Shown here piece after piece: positions 1 through 12,177 of a stretch of 64,000 nucleotides of DNA. The translations under genes were made by a program, and so were the position numbers. Under the pieces are notes generated by a model. That model was not told the origin of the DNA and ran no database searches. It was given only the letters and a program-made list of their open reading frames with translations. Every line of letters begins with the position of its first letter. Within the stretch, counting starts at the first letter, position 1. The stretch spans positions 4,402,001 through 4,466,000 of the forward strand of contig JACTVC010000001.1 of NCBI GenBank assembly GCA_018417955.1, given 5' to 3'. The stretch comes from Laccaria trichodermophora. Its lineage: Eukaryota; Basidiomycota; Agaricomycetes; Agaricales; Hydnangiaceae.

Positions 1-1560
1 AGTATGACGAGGATAGTGGGAATCAAAAGGCGGTTCAAGAATGGGAAAGCTCTTCGTAATCGTTGATAAGGGTAGCCATTCTGTCAAAGAAATGGTGTTG
101 TTCGTATCATCATCGAGAAACCAATTCGAGAGACTTACCATGCACACAAAGCTTTGTGAATGGCCGTCCTTAATTCCATGTACAAACCGACAGGGTAGGA
201 GGGGCTAGTCGAATCCTTCATCGATCACCAGCCGAGGTGAAGGTAGCACCTACAGGCAATGGAAGTTGAATACGGGAAGATCAAAGAAGCGAGGGTGTCA
301 TACTTACCCCAGTCGAAAGGACACAGGGCGCAAAAACTTCGCTACCAACAGGGACATCCCATCGCTCTTAATCGCCACCCCGAATCTCCTGAAACCGTTT
401 CCCTCTTTGCTATCCTCCATGCAAGCAAGAACGGGGTAAGGCACGTGCGGCAGGATTCTGCGCACTCAAAGTTGCCCACCAAGTGCTTTGTTTCGAGGTA
501 TTACGAATCTTGTGCAGCAGCAGCCCAAAGTTTGCCACAGGTAGGAGAAGGGGAAGAAAAGGTCGGAGAAAGGGGTGAGCCATTGCCTGTCTTGTGGGAT
601 AGAATCGAGGAGGGCACGACGAATGAGAACGGGGTGGACTTTGTAAGTCTGTATGCCGGTGTAAGCAACGTGTTTTGGAAAAAAGAGAGGGGAGAAAAGA
701 AGTACGTACTTGTACTTCATGAGAGGCTATAACGATCCCTACACATCCTAGTCGAAGAACCCATTCCATCGCGACGTTCCCTTGAAATACACTATGCTTC
801 CTTGGTTTCACGGATGGACCACAACGAGGGGGAGGGCACGCTTGCTACACGTAGGTGACGCGGCGGCTGGAGATGGACGTTGAGCGCGAGCTTGATTGCG
901 GAATAACTGCAAGGAGGTCCAGTTGCGTGGGCCACAAGATTGCACACCTGAATGGAAGATGTAGCGCAAACGACGTTATAGGGCGAGTCCTTTGCAAAAA
1001 GCACGTTAAGAGGAAGGTAGAGCAATTAATAAAGTCGTCTCGGACTTTGGCCGCCGACGCAGTAAGCTAGAGTGAAGACAGGTTCAGACCCCAGAAGAAG
1101 GGGAAATAAAGCACGAACTCACCCTGGTATGATCTCCAGTTCCATATCACTCGGCCCAGCGACGTATTCACACTGACGTGCGTCCTCGCTGGGCACGAAG
1201 AACACTGCAACCATGAGATGGATACGTCATGGCATCCTTCATAGACGAATGTGACCCAGGCGTGACATTTCGACTGAACGTTATTGATATTTACTCGTCC
1301 CTCGTCCCAGAGCAAGTGAGTACGAAGTGGAGCCTTTTTCCGATTTCGTGTGTAAAGCTCACTGACGTGAGCAGGTGCGGTTGAACGTTGAACGTTGAAC
1401 TTTGAAGCAAATGTATGCCCTGGCAAACGTCAAAACAACGGAACCTTTCAGACAACCCAACACATAAGAGTGCCGTGCCAGAGCTTGAATGGACGACAGC
1501 AACGAAGGATGACTTCGCCTGCTGGCTCTCTTTCTATTGTATGTCTCGGAGAACATCAGA
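1..1560 (+). repeat. F1 repeat, copy 1 (partial, truncated at the window edge)
   Basis: This stretch aligns by eye, in the same order, to 16020-17446 and, inverted, to about 59650-61180. Shared landmarks are a CGTTGATAAGGG block (near 61 and 16080), an exon-like block at about 1141-1208 and a GAGCAGGTG block near 1371. Read on the minus strand the exon-like block gives FFVPSEDARQCEYVA and is followed by GTGAGTTCG, a plausible splice donor. The same peptide and donor recur in the other copies, so the repeat probably derives from a spliced gene read on the minus strand. I do not recognise the family. The short plus-strand frames here (for example 259-732) have no conserved support and I do not call them genes. 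Confidence 0.75.
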
Positions 1561-1827
1561 TCACGACTATCCCACTGATCAACCACCCTCCTAGAGGAAG
1601 ATCACACCGTCCTCCCCACTCTGAAGTGCGTTCTTTCCGGACAGTTCAACAGGCGTCGATCCAGATTCCATCTAGAACAACGGCTCAGACGACAACAATG
1701 ACCAAGGGATACGGCAGCATTGTTCCTCATTACCCCCCCCCCCCCCCCATCCGTCTCCCGCATCGCAACTAGCTTCGTCCAAAGGATGGGTACATTCGAA
1801 GGGGGCATCGCACCGTGATCACCTACT
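1561..1827. other. No gene seen; 16-base poly-C tract
   Basis: Unique sequence between the F1 repeat and the next gene. It holds an uninterrupted run of 16 C at 1733-1748. Nothing else is supported; it could include the promoter of the gene that follows. Confidence 0.5.
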
Positions 1828-4106
1828 ATGCCAAGCGACGTGGAGCCAGAAGCTGAAGCGGAGAGGGAACGCGACCGTAGTCGCACAGAAGCTGAAGCTG
1901 TACTTACACGGGAGACTCAGCTTGGGATCCTCGTTGAAGACCGTGTGCTGTCTATGATGGAGAGCACAAAGTCGCTCCCTCCACCATCCTCCAGGTGTCT
2001 CACTATGCCCAACACACCCCCATCGAATTCTCAGAAAGATTCGGGTGGCGTTATTGGTGGTGGTCTGCTGCGAAGAACGCCTACCAAAGACCCTCCGACG
2101 TCTGCGCAGCAACTCATATTGGACGCAAAGGCGAGGGATAAGGGCGACAAGAAGAACGCCGAAGGCAAGGCGAAAGAGTAGCCTGCGAACGCCCAAGGCA
2201 AATTAACCGATCCAGCATTCGTCAACCTCAACATTAAAACAACACCATCCGACGCGTCCGCGTGCCTTCTTCCTCCCCGTCCTCGCCTACCCTTTTTCGA
2301 ACGAATCTCTCGAATATGCCACCTAATCTGACACCCTCTCCCATGCGTACAACCGATACGTTGTCTTCCTCCCCTTCTCGCGAGGCTCCACCCTTGTATG
2401 CCCAGCTCACATCCCAAGGGACGCTAGAGGTACCAGGTACACTTCTCATGATAGCCAAACGCTTCGAGAAGCTTGAGAAATGGACTGTCGGACACGTTAG
2501 GGCTTTGGAAGATCGGATGAACGCTGTTGAGAGTCGATAAGGAAGCAGAGAAAGGGAAGGAGAAGGAGAAGGAATCCGATTCCGAGTTGCTAAGACACGC
2601 GGGTTCGATTGAGAAATATGAAAGGTGAGATTCATCGCCTTCGAGACGAATGTCGTCGAGCTCCAAGGCCGACTAGGCGAGCGAGGTCAGGAGATGGCAA
2701 AAATTGCAACGGCCCCCAATAACCTTTCTGCGGGACCTAGAACGCAGTCCGCCGCTGTATCGGTAGCACCACAAACCACTTCCTCCATCATCACGCACTC
2801 GCAAGCGACTTCTTCCATTGCCACGCACTTCACAGGGTCTCCGTCAGCACCCAGCATGCCCATCCACCATCCCAGGTCATCCAGCACCACTGTGAGAGAA
2901 TCTACGAGTCCTCCCATAGCTTCGAAGAGGAGAGAGTCGGGCACGAGGTTGCCGTACCCTGCGGGAGATTATTCTTCTCCGCCAGATACGTTTTCCCCGA
3001 GTAACTCTCCACCATCGTCAATTAATTCTGCTATGAGGCCGTTGTCTACGGCCATTGCGGGGTTACCCCTCCATTCATCCTCAGGACTGGGTACACTGCC
3101 AGGTACTTCATATTCCACCACCTCAATGGCTTCACTGGGTTCGGGTACGGGTAGGCCGCCATCCCCCCCTACTCAACCCAAGTTCGCTCCTGCCTCTGCT
3201 TCTGCCAATCGAACGGCCAGCCCAACGCCCGCACCAGCAAAAGGACGAGGAACACAACAAGGATTGCCACCGCCCCCAAAATCGGCTGCTGGGAAAAGAC
3301 AGACGAGTGTAAGCCCCACGCCTAGGAAACGGTACACCGTTGCGCTTGGAGGGCCGATAACCGCGCCGCCTGATGAAGATGAATTTTCTTCGAACGCTGC
3401 TTCTTTGTTCTATGCCACCGCCGCCAATACCAATGCGAATATCAATACCAATACCCATTCGGATCCCCCTTCTACTGCTCCTTTACTGAAAAGGGTAGGC
3501 ACGCCGCGGTCGTACTCCCGTGTGATTGGGGGGTCTTTTTCCGTTTCTCCCGTAGGGGACGATGACGACGACAAGAAGAAGGAGGAGGAAGGCGCAGGTG
3601 AATTCGGAGAAGGCGAAGAAACGATCGGCAAATCTTCCGGCATCAAGCTCAAGAACGCGAATGGGAGTCTGTCTTCCACCACCTCAAACTCGATATCACC
3701 TGGTGGACCTGGGGGTGGCGATTACAAATCCACCGCCACAACCTCCCCATCACCGTCCACGAGGAGGATCAGGGCACAGAGTGCATATGGGTACGCCAGC
3801 TTCCTCCCTCAGACTCCATTACAGACTCCTACCATGGGGACTACCGCGCCGCTAAAGCCGAAGTTGAGGTCCCGGTCTACGGAGCGGCTTCCCTCTGGTA
3901 CCAGCTCCATTGGGACGGGAGACGGAATGATAAGCGGTGGTCTTGGTGGAGGGGGGACCAAGTTCGTGGACCCGCTGTTGTTGAGGAGGCACCAGCAAAG
4001 TCAAGAGGGGTTACAGGTGAAAATCCCGATGCCGAAGCCGGTGGGGAAGATTCCAATTGGGCAGTTGGTTGCGTTTTTTGATGGGGAGAAGGGGGGGAGG
4101 ACATAG
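1828..4106 (+). pseudogene. Ser/Pro-rich coiled-coil protein gene with multiple frame breaks
   Basis: The protein continues across three frames with no room for introns. Block 1 (1828-2181) is acidic then basic (RRTPTKDPP, then a Lys-rich stretch) and ends at an in-frame TAG, after which the same frame reads on to about 2255. A shift leads to block 2 (2262-2540), which holds a helical stretch around LMIAKRFEKLEKW. Two more single-base shifts near 2535-2660 join a charged Lys/Glu coiled coil (KEKEKESDSELL), then EIHRLRDE, then VVELQGRLGE. The last block (2625-4106) is long, Ser/Pro/Thr-rich and low-complexity, with a conserved-looking tail (KIPMPKPVGKIPIGQLVAFF). I do not know its function; the helices suggest a scaffold or cytoskeletal protein, but that is inference. 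The breaks mean either a decaying gene or an error-rich assembly. The 493-residue 3' frame may mislead gene callers into annotating only the tail. Confidence 0.6.
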
Positions 4107-4158
4107 ACTGGCAGTTGGTTGCGTTTTCTGATGGGGAGAAGGGGGAGGGACATAGGCT
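4060..4158 (+). repeat. Tandem duplication of the gene's 3' end (50-bp unit)
   Basis: The 50 bases 4060-4109, which encode the last codons and the stop, are repeated at 4110-4158 with small changes (GGCAGTTGGTTGCGTTTT starts both units). The second unit lies after the TAG stop and is not translated in frame. Confidence 0.85.
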
Positions 4159-4160
4159 GG

Positions 4161-4602
4161 CTGGGCGGGAGAAGGTTTTTTTTTGTATGGATCTGGAATG
4201 ACTGATATGCTATGTACCTCTGACTTGCTTTACTTATACCCTCCCAATGATATGAGAGTACTGATGCTTGGTTCTTATGTTACTTTATTTTTTTTCTACT
4301 TTATGGATGATGTGTTGTATTTCAATCCAGTGATACACACCATTCAAGATTCAAGCCAAAAAAAAAGAAAAACAAAGATTTGGGCTGTCTCCCTTGGAGT
4401 TGGTGGTTGAACATATTGGTACTATGCACTTTCTCTGACTGGCTTTACTTATATATAGCCCTCCAATATTATAACAGTGCTGATGCTTGGGTTTAATGTT
4501 AGGATTTTTCACTCACTAGAAAACAAAACAGTATAGTAAAACATTACACTCTTCTGCAAGCTGCATCCAATTATTTCCAATATCAGATTTCAAAATGTAA
4601 TA
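4161..4602. other. AT-rich spacer with a degenerate direct repeat
   Basis: No gene. Two related blocks, about 4204-4282 and 4424-4502, share CTCTGACT.GCTTTACTTAT and CTGATGCTTGG words about 220 bp apart, an old direct duplication. Poly-T and poly-A tracts occur at 4287 and 4359. Confidence 0.5.
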
Positions 4603-4817
4603 CAAGGGGGGTCCAGGATTTTTGATAACCATATGGGGTTGAGTTATTTTCTAAGGCCTTGATGGCTGGACTAACAATTGAGACAGTGACAAATATGTAG
4701 GGCTACATATGTGTAATCATAGGCACTCAAAACTTTGGAATAGCCTGGAATCCTTGTTTTCATGAAATATTTGCTCTCAATTTCTATGTAAGGTGATGGA
4801 ATTGTATATTCATCATA

Positions 4818-5030
4818 TTGTGTCAAACAAACTTATCATAAAAAAAGCAATCAGTTCCAAAATAAGCATGAACCATATAATTGTCTCATAGATTCTAATT
4901 GTTATTTAGAATAATTTTTTGCTTTGGCCCAGGAAATAACAATTAGGATCTATGAGAGAATTATATGGTTCATGCTTATTTTGGAACAGATTGCTTATTT
5001 TATTATAAGTTTGTTTGACAGAATATGATA
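4818..5030. repeat. Foldback hairpin with about 95-bp arms
   Basis: The arms 4818-4911 and 4936-5030 are near-perfect reverse complements (shared core TTCCAAAATAAGCATGAACC) with a loop of about 25 bp. It lies inside the left arm of a larger inverted repeat, so it was probably a separate insertion. A transcript could fold into a long hairpin and feed small-RNA production, which is inference. Confidence 0.85.
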
Positions 5031-6203
5031 GGGACTGTCATGGATCGGCAAAAACCAGGTATTATCCATGGCCGTTGATACCTGTTATCCACAGATCAGA
5101 CCCATGGATATATATAGAAATCCGTGGACATCTGTGATCCATATGCTATATTTGGATGACCTTGGCAGGAGCAGCTCCAATGCACCACTGCCCTTTGTAA
5201 GCCTGTGGAACTCATCAATCTCACTCCCTCTTAAAATAAAAACACCCTTTGATAAAATTGAACAAGAATTCATTGAAATATAATTATTTCTTCAGCTTTT
5301 CCTTTGTATTTTACTCTGATTTTATTATTCCACACTATATATGCATTCATAGAATGGACTATGTTACATTTTTTTGACTTGAATGCTATACAGACATTAA
5401 GTTGGTCTTGAATAAATTAACAACATCTTTAACAGGCCAGAAAGAGAATGTGTATATGGCAGATCAGTGATAAACACATACCATACCCATCTGTGAGCAT
5501 CAAAAATTCTTACAGTGGTTGGGGTACTTATATGTATTTCATACAAAATGTGATGCAAATATATAAAGTGCTTATACTTTATGAACCTTCCAAATCATGT
5601 ATAACACTTGGGTAAGTAGTATGACTACACTAGCATTTATAATGGTATTTGATGCTCATCCTGCATCCAATCATTAACAGTATGCATAAAGAGCAATAAA
5701 AAAAATGTGAAATTAATTTGATAGTGGAAATGAAACTAAAAATTCTTTCTCCAAAAGAATTTGGGATGTTTTCAAACATCTGGGAATGGAAGGAGTCTGA
5801 CAAAGCATGAATTTTGCTGATGACAGCTAGATAATATAATTTAGGATGACTATATTTAATTTGTCACTACTTTTAAGACTCACTTTATGTCTGAATCATG
5901 ATGTTTGCTCTTCATGCGGATGCTGGTAATATTTTCATGGACTGAGGCTTGATCATATCATTTTCCACTGTTATTAAATAATGAGCTTCTACTAATATTC
6001 ACATAGGATATTTATTAGAATAAAAATCTCCCAAACGAGAGCTTTCCAACACATATTTTTTCATGGAAAATGGTGAAGAACTCGTGAAGATAGATGGAGG
6101 GCTGCTCTGAGCCACTATACCCACAGATATATCTGTACTGTGGCTTATCCAATCCACAGATCAGATATGACTATTACCCAGGTGTATCCATGGACAGTCC
6201 CTA

Positions 6204-6700
6204 TGGAGCTCTTCACCTAGTCACCACCTCTTGGTGACAACTGCCAAATTGGCCAGAGGCTGAAAAAAAAAATTGTGCGCTTGTGCACCCAAAGTTTTTG
6301 CTCCACCATAACTGCAGAGGAACACCTCTGAGCTACATAAACTGGTGGTTTTTGGCGGGGGTTGGTCAAAGGGCCACCAAGATTTGATTCAATTTTGGAT
6401 CTACCCATGTGGTTTTTAAATTTCCGGGGCTCCCTTGATCCCAGAACAAGTTGTGAGGGCATTTATCAGTGAAAACTTCTACTAAAATGTATCATAAATG
6501 CTGATATAATTGAGTACTGCCAAATTGAGGAGCTCCAATGTTCATATCTCAGCCAGTTTTGCAGATATTTACAAATGGTCTAGAGGAAATCTTCCTCTTG
6601 TGGAAAGGAGTCGATTGTCAAGACCGATAAGAAAAATAAGGTTTTTTGCATGAGAAGTTCCGCTTGTCACCAACAGGTGGTGACTAGGTGAAGAGCTCCA
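6204..6700. mobile_element. MITE with 37-bp inverted ends and TA target duplication
   Basis: The ends start TGGAGCTCTTCACCTAGTC at 6204 and mirror at 6664-6700, matching over 37 bp with one mismatch. TA flanks each side (6202-6203 and 6701-6702), as for Tc1/mariner elements. The element is 497 bp with no coding capacity. It is inserted in the right arm of the larger inverted repeat; removing it restores AGTCCC-TA-GAATATG, the counterpart of the left arm. Confidence 0.85.
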
Positions 6701-6825
6701 TAGAATATGATGAATGTACAAATCCATCACCATACATAGAAATTGAGAGCAAATATTTCATGAAAACAAGGATTCTAGGCTATTCCAAAGCTTTGAGTGC
6801 CTATGATTACATGCTGTCTCAAGTG

Positions 6826-9800
6826 TAACTAACTATGTGTGGGAATATACTTCCAAATATAGAAATATTATGTCATAATGTCCTGATCTGGCATTCCCTC
6901 AGAACATCAAACATCTCACTGCCTTCGTTTGTTTCAGGGATTGTTCCCTTGAAGCTTCCAGAGAACTGTGCAAGTGAATGCCAGCAAGCTCGATTGTGTC
7001 TGGAAGTATGTCAATGCTTAGGCATGCACATCCCTGTCAACAACACAGCGGTTTTCAGACACAAGATTTTGACATGATGGAGTCTGAGGGGTGGGCAATA
7101 TTGGTGACTGGGTTTGTGCCTTTTGAGGTAGTTTGCGAATCCAATTGACCACTGTCTTGCAATAAGGACATATCACTTGACATCTTATTAGTTGTGTCAT
7201 ATATTTTGGTGCACAATCTTATCTTTCCATTTAACATACTGGTCCTTTGATCTCTGGATCAAAAAGCTTGACGATTTGGATGGATTCAGACTGTTTCCAG
7301 GCCAATTGGAGTGAAAAATATAGGAGGTCAAATTTTTTTTGACAGCCTGTTGGCAGGACTAACTAACCATCCCTATATGGCATTTTCAAATCCTGGACCC
7401 CCCTTGATGTAATACCATTGCAAAAACTTTGATTAAGTCACAAAACTTTATTCCAATGTTTGTTTACACAAAATGTACTAAATATGTATGCTTGTACCTT
7501 GACATTAGTTATAATGATTAAGCATCCAAGATATCTTTCCATTTCATCCTGATCCTCCATGAAATCTTCACTATTCCATGTCCTGCATAATAACCTGTTC
7601 TTTAATACCCTGGGTGCATCTAACTAGTACCTACATCTGCTCCATTCTCTATGAGCAATTTTGCAATTGCCTCATAGCCTTCATATGATGCTGCCTGGAG
7701 TGCGCTTCCATAGCTGTCTCCCTGTGCATTTACATCTGCCCCATTCTTTATCAGCAGCTTTGCAATTGCTTCATGGCTTCCATATGATGCTGCCAGGAGT
7801 GCATTTCCAAAGTATCCTCCATGTGCATTGACATCTGCTCTCTTGTCTATGAGCAGCTTTGCAATTGCCTCATAGCCTTCACATGATGCTGCCTGGAGTG
7901 CATTTCCAAAGTATCCTCCATGTGCATTGACATCTGCTCCCTTGTCTATGAGCAGCTTTGCAATTGCCTCATGGCCTTCACATGATGCTGCCTGGAGTGC
8001 ATTTCCATAGTGTCCTCCCTGTGCATTTACATCTGCTTCCTTCTCTATGAGAAACTTTGCAATTGCCTCATGGCCTCCATATGATGCTGCCTGGAGTGCA
8101 TTTCCATAGTATCCTCCCTGTGCATGTACATCTGCTCCCTTGTATATGAGCAGCTTTGCAATTGCCTCATGTCCACGAAATGATGCTGCCTGGAGTGCAT
8201 TTCCATAGTGTCCTCCCTGTGCATTTATATCTGCTTCCTTCTCTATGAGAAACTCTGCAATTGCCTCATGTCCACCAAATGATGCTGCCTGGAGTGCATT
8301 TCCAAACCATCCTCCCTGTGCGTTGACATCTGCTCCCTTGTCTATGAGCAGCTTTGCAATTGCTTCATGGCCTCCAAATGATGCTGCCAGGAGTGCATTT
8401 CCAAAGTATCCTCCATGTGCATTGACATCTGCTCTCTTGTCTATGAGCAGCTTTGCAATTGCCTCATGGCCTTCACATGATGCTGCCTGGAGTGCATTTC
8501 CATAGTGTCCTCCCTGTGCATTTACATCTGCTTCTTTCTCTATGAGAAACTCTGCAATTGCCTCATGTCCACGAAATGATGCTGCCTGGAGTGCATTTCC
8601 ATAGTGTCCTCCCTGTGCATTTACATCTGCTCCCTTGTCTATGAGCAGCTTTGCAATTGCCTCATGTCCACGAAATGATGCTGCCTGGAGTGCATTTCCA
8701 TAGTGTCCTCCCTGTGCATTTACATCTGCTTCCTTCTCTATGAGAAACTCTGCAATTGCCTCATTTCCACCAAATGATGCTGCCTGGAGTGCGCTTCCAT
8801 AGCTGTCTCCCTGTGCATTTACATCTGCCCCATTCTTTATCAGCAGCTTTGCAATTGCTTCATGGCCTCCATATGATGCTGCCAGGAGTGCATTTCCAAA
8901 GTATCCTCCATGTGCATTGACATCTGCTCCCTTGTCTATGAGCAGCTTTGCAATTGCCTCATGTCCACCAAATGATGCTGCCTGGAGTGCATTTCCAAAG
9001 TGTCCTCCTTGTGCATATACATCTGCTCCCTTCTCTATGAGCAACTTTGCAATTGCCTCATGGCCTCCATATGATGCTGCCTGGAGTGCATTTCCATAGT
9101 ATCCTCCCTGTGCATGTACATCTGCTCCCTTGTATATGAGCAGCTTTGCAATTGCTTCATGGCCTTTATATGATGCTGCCTGGAGTGCATTTCCACAGTG
9201 TCCTCCCTGTGCATTTACATCTGCTCCCTTGTCTATGAGCAGCTTTGCAATTGCCTCATGGCCTTCCCATGATGCTGCCTGGAGTGCATTTCCATAGTAT
9301 CCTCCCTGTGCATTTACATCTGCTCTCTTGTCTATGAGCAGCTTTGCAATTGCCTCATGGCCTTTATGTGATGCTGCCTGCAGTGCATTTCCATACAATC
9401 CTCCCTGTGCATTTATATCTGTCGTCATTTCTGACAAAACATATGATGCTTCAGCTAGTCCAGCCTGTGATGCATAATATAGTGGTTTAGCAATCTCATC
9501 CCTATGTCTTTGTAGATCTATATCATATGTATCTATATCATAAATTCGAACCCAGTTCACAAAAGCATTATCTTCATCTGTCAGAAGCTTCATAATCAAT
9601 GCAAATATTGAAGATGACTGGCAACCAGAATGTGCATGTGTGATCCAGTGTTCTGCAGCATATTTTGCAAGAGGGGAAGATAGATCCAGATTGATATCAA
9701 GTGGCTCAGATGTATTGAATTGCAGAAGATAGGCCAGACAGATTTGAGATATGACAGAGTGTGAGAGCTCCTCACTGAAACTGAAGTATCTGACTTGCTT

Positions 9801-12172
9801 CACAGGATGGCTTTGAATATACTGGGATATTAGATATTCTTTGACAGAAAAGTGAGAAAGCTTGATGAAGCCTATCTAATAGTCAGTGCCCATTTAAATC
9901 TGTTATTCCTCTAAACCAAACCTTCTGATTTCATAACAAAACTAGAACATATTTTCAAGACATCATTAATATCTTGAAGTTCATTATCAGAGTTGTACTC
10001 TGGTCCATTCTCAGCAGAAAGATCAACAGCAGCAGTTGCAGCCAACTCTTTCAGTCTTAGTGGACGAACAGCAAAAGACAGCCACTGTAGAAAGGTTTTG
10101 GCATAACCATGATCTTTTTCATTGATGCCCAGCAAGATTCGATCATATGTTTTCTCCAAACCCTGGGGTAGATCAGCTAGCTGCTTTCTTAGATCAGTCC
10201 TGGTCCGACACTTTTTGAGCTCATTTAGCTGTAATGCAGCCCAACGAAACCTAAGATTTTTTGAATAATCATTCTGTTATTGAAATGTTGGTGATAAACA
10301 TACATTCCATCTGCTTGTTCCATTAACTTTGTCTTTATTTGCTCTTGAGAATCTGAATTCCATTTTTGCAAGTCAGAGTCATTCTGAAGCTGATAGTCCA
10401 GATAGGCTACAAGATCATGATTCTCAGATTCCTTAACCAAGTCAAGATAATGAGAAGACTTGAACTTGTCCTCAATCTCCTGTTCTGGGCGGCTGGTAAC
10501 TATCAAGTGAAGCCCAAGATTTTTATTTTTCTCCAGAATAAAAGTCTGAATCCAGTTAAGAAGCTTTTCTCTTTCAGTACATTCATCAAGAGCATCCAGA
10601 ATGATGAATGTTGACCTAAAGCCATCAAGAATTATGTGAAGAGTATTCTGCAGATCACCCAGAGTTGGCTCTTGATGGCCATTGCCACAGCCAGCATACA
10701 GATTCACTAAGACCTTAGGCACTCCACCCTCACATTTCAGAGAGAACTGCCAGATGAGTGATCGCAGAAGTTTACCATGCAGCTGGAAATCCTTCTGTGA
10801 GTCTCTTCCATCAAAAAAGAAATATGCAGTAGCAGAATTGAATCTCTCAAGAATATTGTGAATTATTGCTGAGCTGTGAAGAGAAATTTTAATTTAATTT
10901 CATAAAAATGTTGAAATAATCAACCTTAAAATGGTTTTCCCAGAGCCAGCTGGATAGACTGTCAATAATGTATAAATTTACCAATTTTGACAGAAAAATT
11001 ACATTTTCCTTTGATCCAGAGAAAGCCAGGCTGTTTGAGCCACCCATGAAATGTATTTCCCTTGAGAAACCATTCACAGGTGTCTGGCTGACTCTCCAAA
11101 ATTGCAAGTGCAGCATTGTAGTTAATGGACTCCTTGGGTGGAGAAAGCCACTTATAAATCTTCTCCACTGTAACAGAAAAATGAAGTCAACTACACATTC
11201 ACAACAAGAACCTGCAATAATACCTAGTTGGTCATCCCTAATTGTCTCAAGTGTGATTTGAATATTTGGGTCCACACCTACCAATCACAAACAACATTAA
11301 GATGAACATGATGTTTTTCTTACTACTTACCTTGATTGATGATACCTATTAAAATATAAGTGAAGGCAATAACATCTAATGGTCCAAATGCAACAAACCA
11401 TAGTTAGGGCCTGTATTCAAATTTTGAGCTGGGGCTGAAATGTTGTTTATAATGTTAGCCTGAAAGTTTGTTGAGGACTCTGCATGGTCTGTCTAACTTG
11501 AGCAAGCCTGAACTATATTCATAAGAGCACTGACTGGTAGGCATCAGTTCTGCATTCAAATCAGAATTAATAGATAGAGTAACAGGCAGGTCAGGACTTG
11601 GAAAATCTAAACAGTGTTATCAGAAATAGAATATAGAGATTTGAAGCAAGCATGAACCTGTCAAGATAGGAGAATGGTGTTGAAAGGAATCAGCAGCTCC
11701 TTGCATGGGACCTTCAATCTGATCAACTGTGTGATAAGAATTAATGAAAGTTAGTATGAACATTATGGCAAAGAGATTGAGGGGTGTCTCACAGGCACCA
11801 GTCATTTCAAGAATGGGGGCAATTGATGGAGTAGTAGGCAGGTAAGAACTCAGGATATCTATATCAGTGTTACCAATGATGAATGATAGAGGTTTGGGGT
11901 TAATGCAGACCAGTGGAGATAGGTAAAACTTGTTGCAAGCACTTGAGCCCTCCATCTGCAGAGACATCAACCTGATCACCTGGAAATTTGAATTGATGAG
12001 CAATCAATGCTCACTTCAATGCAGGAAGATTAGAATGTATCTTACTGCTGCCTGCCATGGCCATGTCTGCTGCACTGATGGTTGAAGATGGAGTTATCAA
12101 GCTAGATGGGGTGGTGCTGGGGCTGACGGATTCATGTTAATATTTATCTAGTAGCCCAAGATCATGAACTCT
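6826..12172. repeat. Segmental duplication unit, copy A (partner 39896-45597)
   Basis: From GTAACTAACTATGTGTGGG near 6826 to TTAATATTTATCTAGTAGC near 12140 the sequence runs in parallel with 39896-45597 in the same orientation. It covers the right end of the hAT element and a complete NLR gene with its introns. Copy B differs by point changes, a different number of ankyrin repeats and an 828-bp insertion. Beyond the right ends the flanks differ (a 12178 repeat here, AAGGGGGCACC there). Confidence 0.9.
7620..12064 (-). CDS. NACHT-ankyrin NLR-type protein, copy A (apparently intact)
   Basis: Fungal NLRs are cytosolic STAND NTPases that sense non-self and trigger defence or incompatibility. Exons I can join, in gene order: 11278-11224, 11167-11003 (IYKWLSPP), 10958-10925 (a 34-nt exon encoding Walker A, PAGSGKT), 10873-10304 (NACHT core with Walker B FIILDALDE), 10250-9922 (FRWAALQL to SEG), and 9871-7620 (KLSHFSVKEYL winged-helix end, helical linker, then 18 ankyrin repeats to the stop). 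The introns between them are 44-56 nt with GT..AG, and all joints keep frame. Exons upstream of 11278, with a candidate start MAMAGSS at 12064, are tentative. The repeats are almost identical 33-residue units (GNALQAAS, HEAIAKLLIDKGADVNA); changes cluster in the two residues after AAS and the two before GNAL. No stop breaks the joined frame. I cannot assign the N-terminal effector domain. Confidence 0.85.
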
Positions 12173-12177
12173 CACCT

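Larger units (their letters stand above)
4603..7406. mobile_element. Non-autonomous hAT-type element, 2.8 kb, with 8-bp target duplication
   Basis: The left end CAAGGGGGGTCCAGGATTT (4603-4621) and right end AAATCCTGGACCCCCCTTG (7388-7406) are perfect 19-bp inverted repeats. They are flanked on both sides by the 8-bp duplication ATGTAATA (4595-4602 and 7407-7414). An 8-bp duplication with ends starting CA-GGGG is the known signature of hAT transposons. No transposase is encoded. The interior is a stack of other inverted-repeat elements: an outer pair (about 4690-4827 against 6709-6830), a hairpin at 4818-5030, a pair starting ATAGGGACTGTC near 5030 against 6203, and a TA-flanked MITE at 6204-6700. 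The last 600 bp also occur at 39896-40494 with the same outside flank, so this insertion predates the NLR segmental duplication. Confidence 0.88.

Noticed and set aside
8245..9099. Plus-strand frames inside the ankyrin array (for example 8245-8505)
   Set aside because: They are antisense shadows of the repeated ankyrin coding sequence.
7620..9420. Regular 99-bp repeats that could be taken for a CRISPR-like or satellite array
   Set aside because: They translate without stops as ankyrin units fused in frame to a NACHT protein, and there are no spacers.
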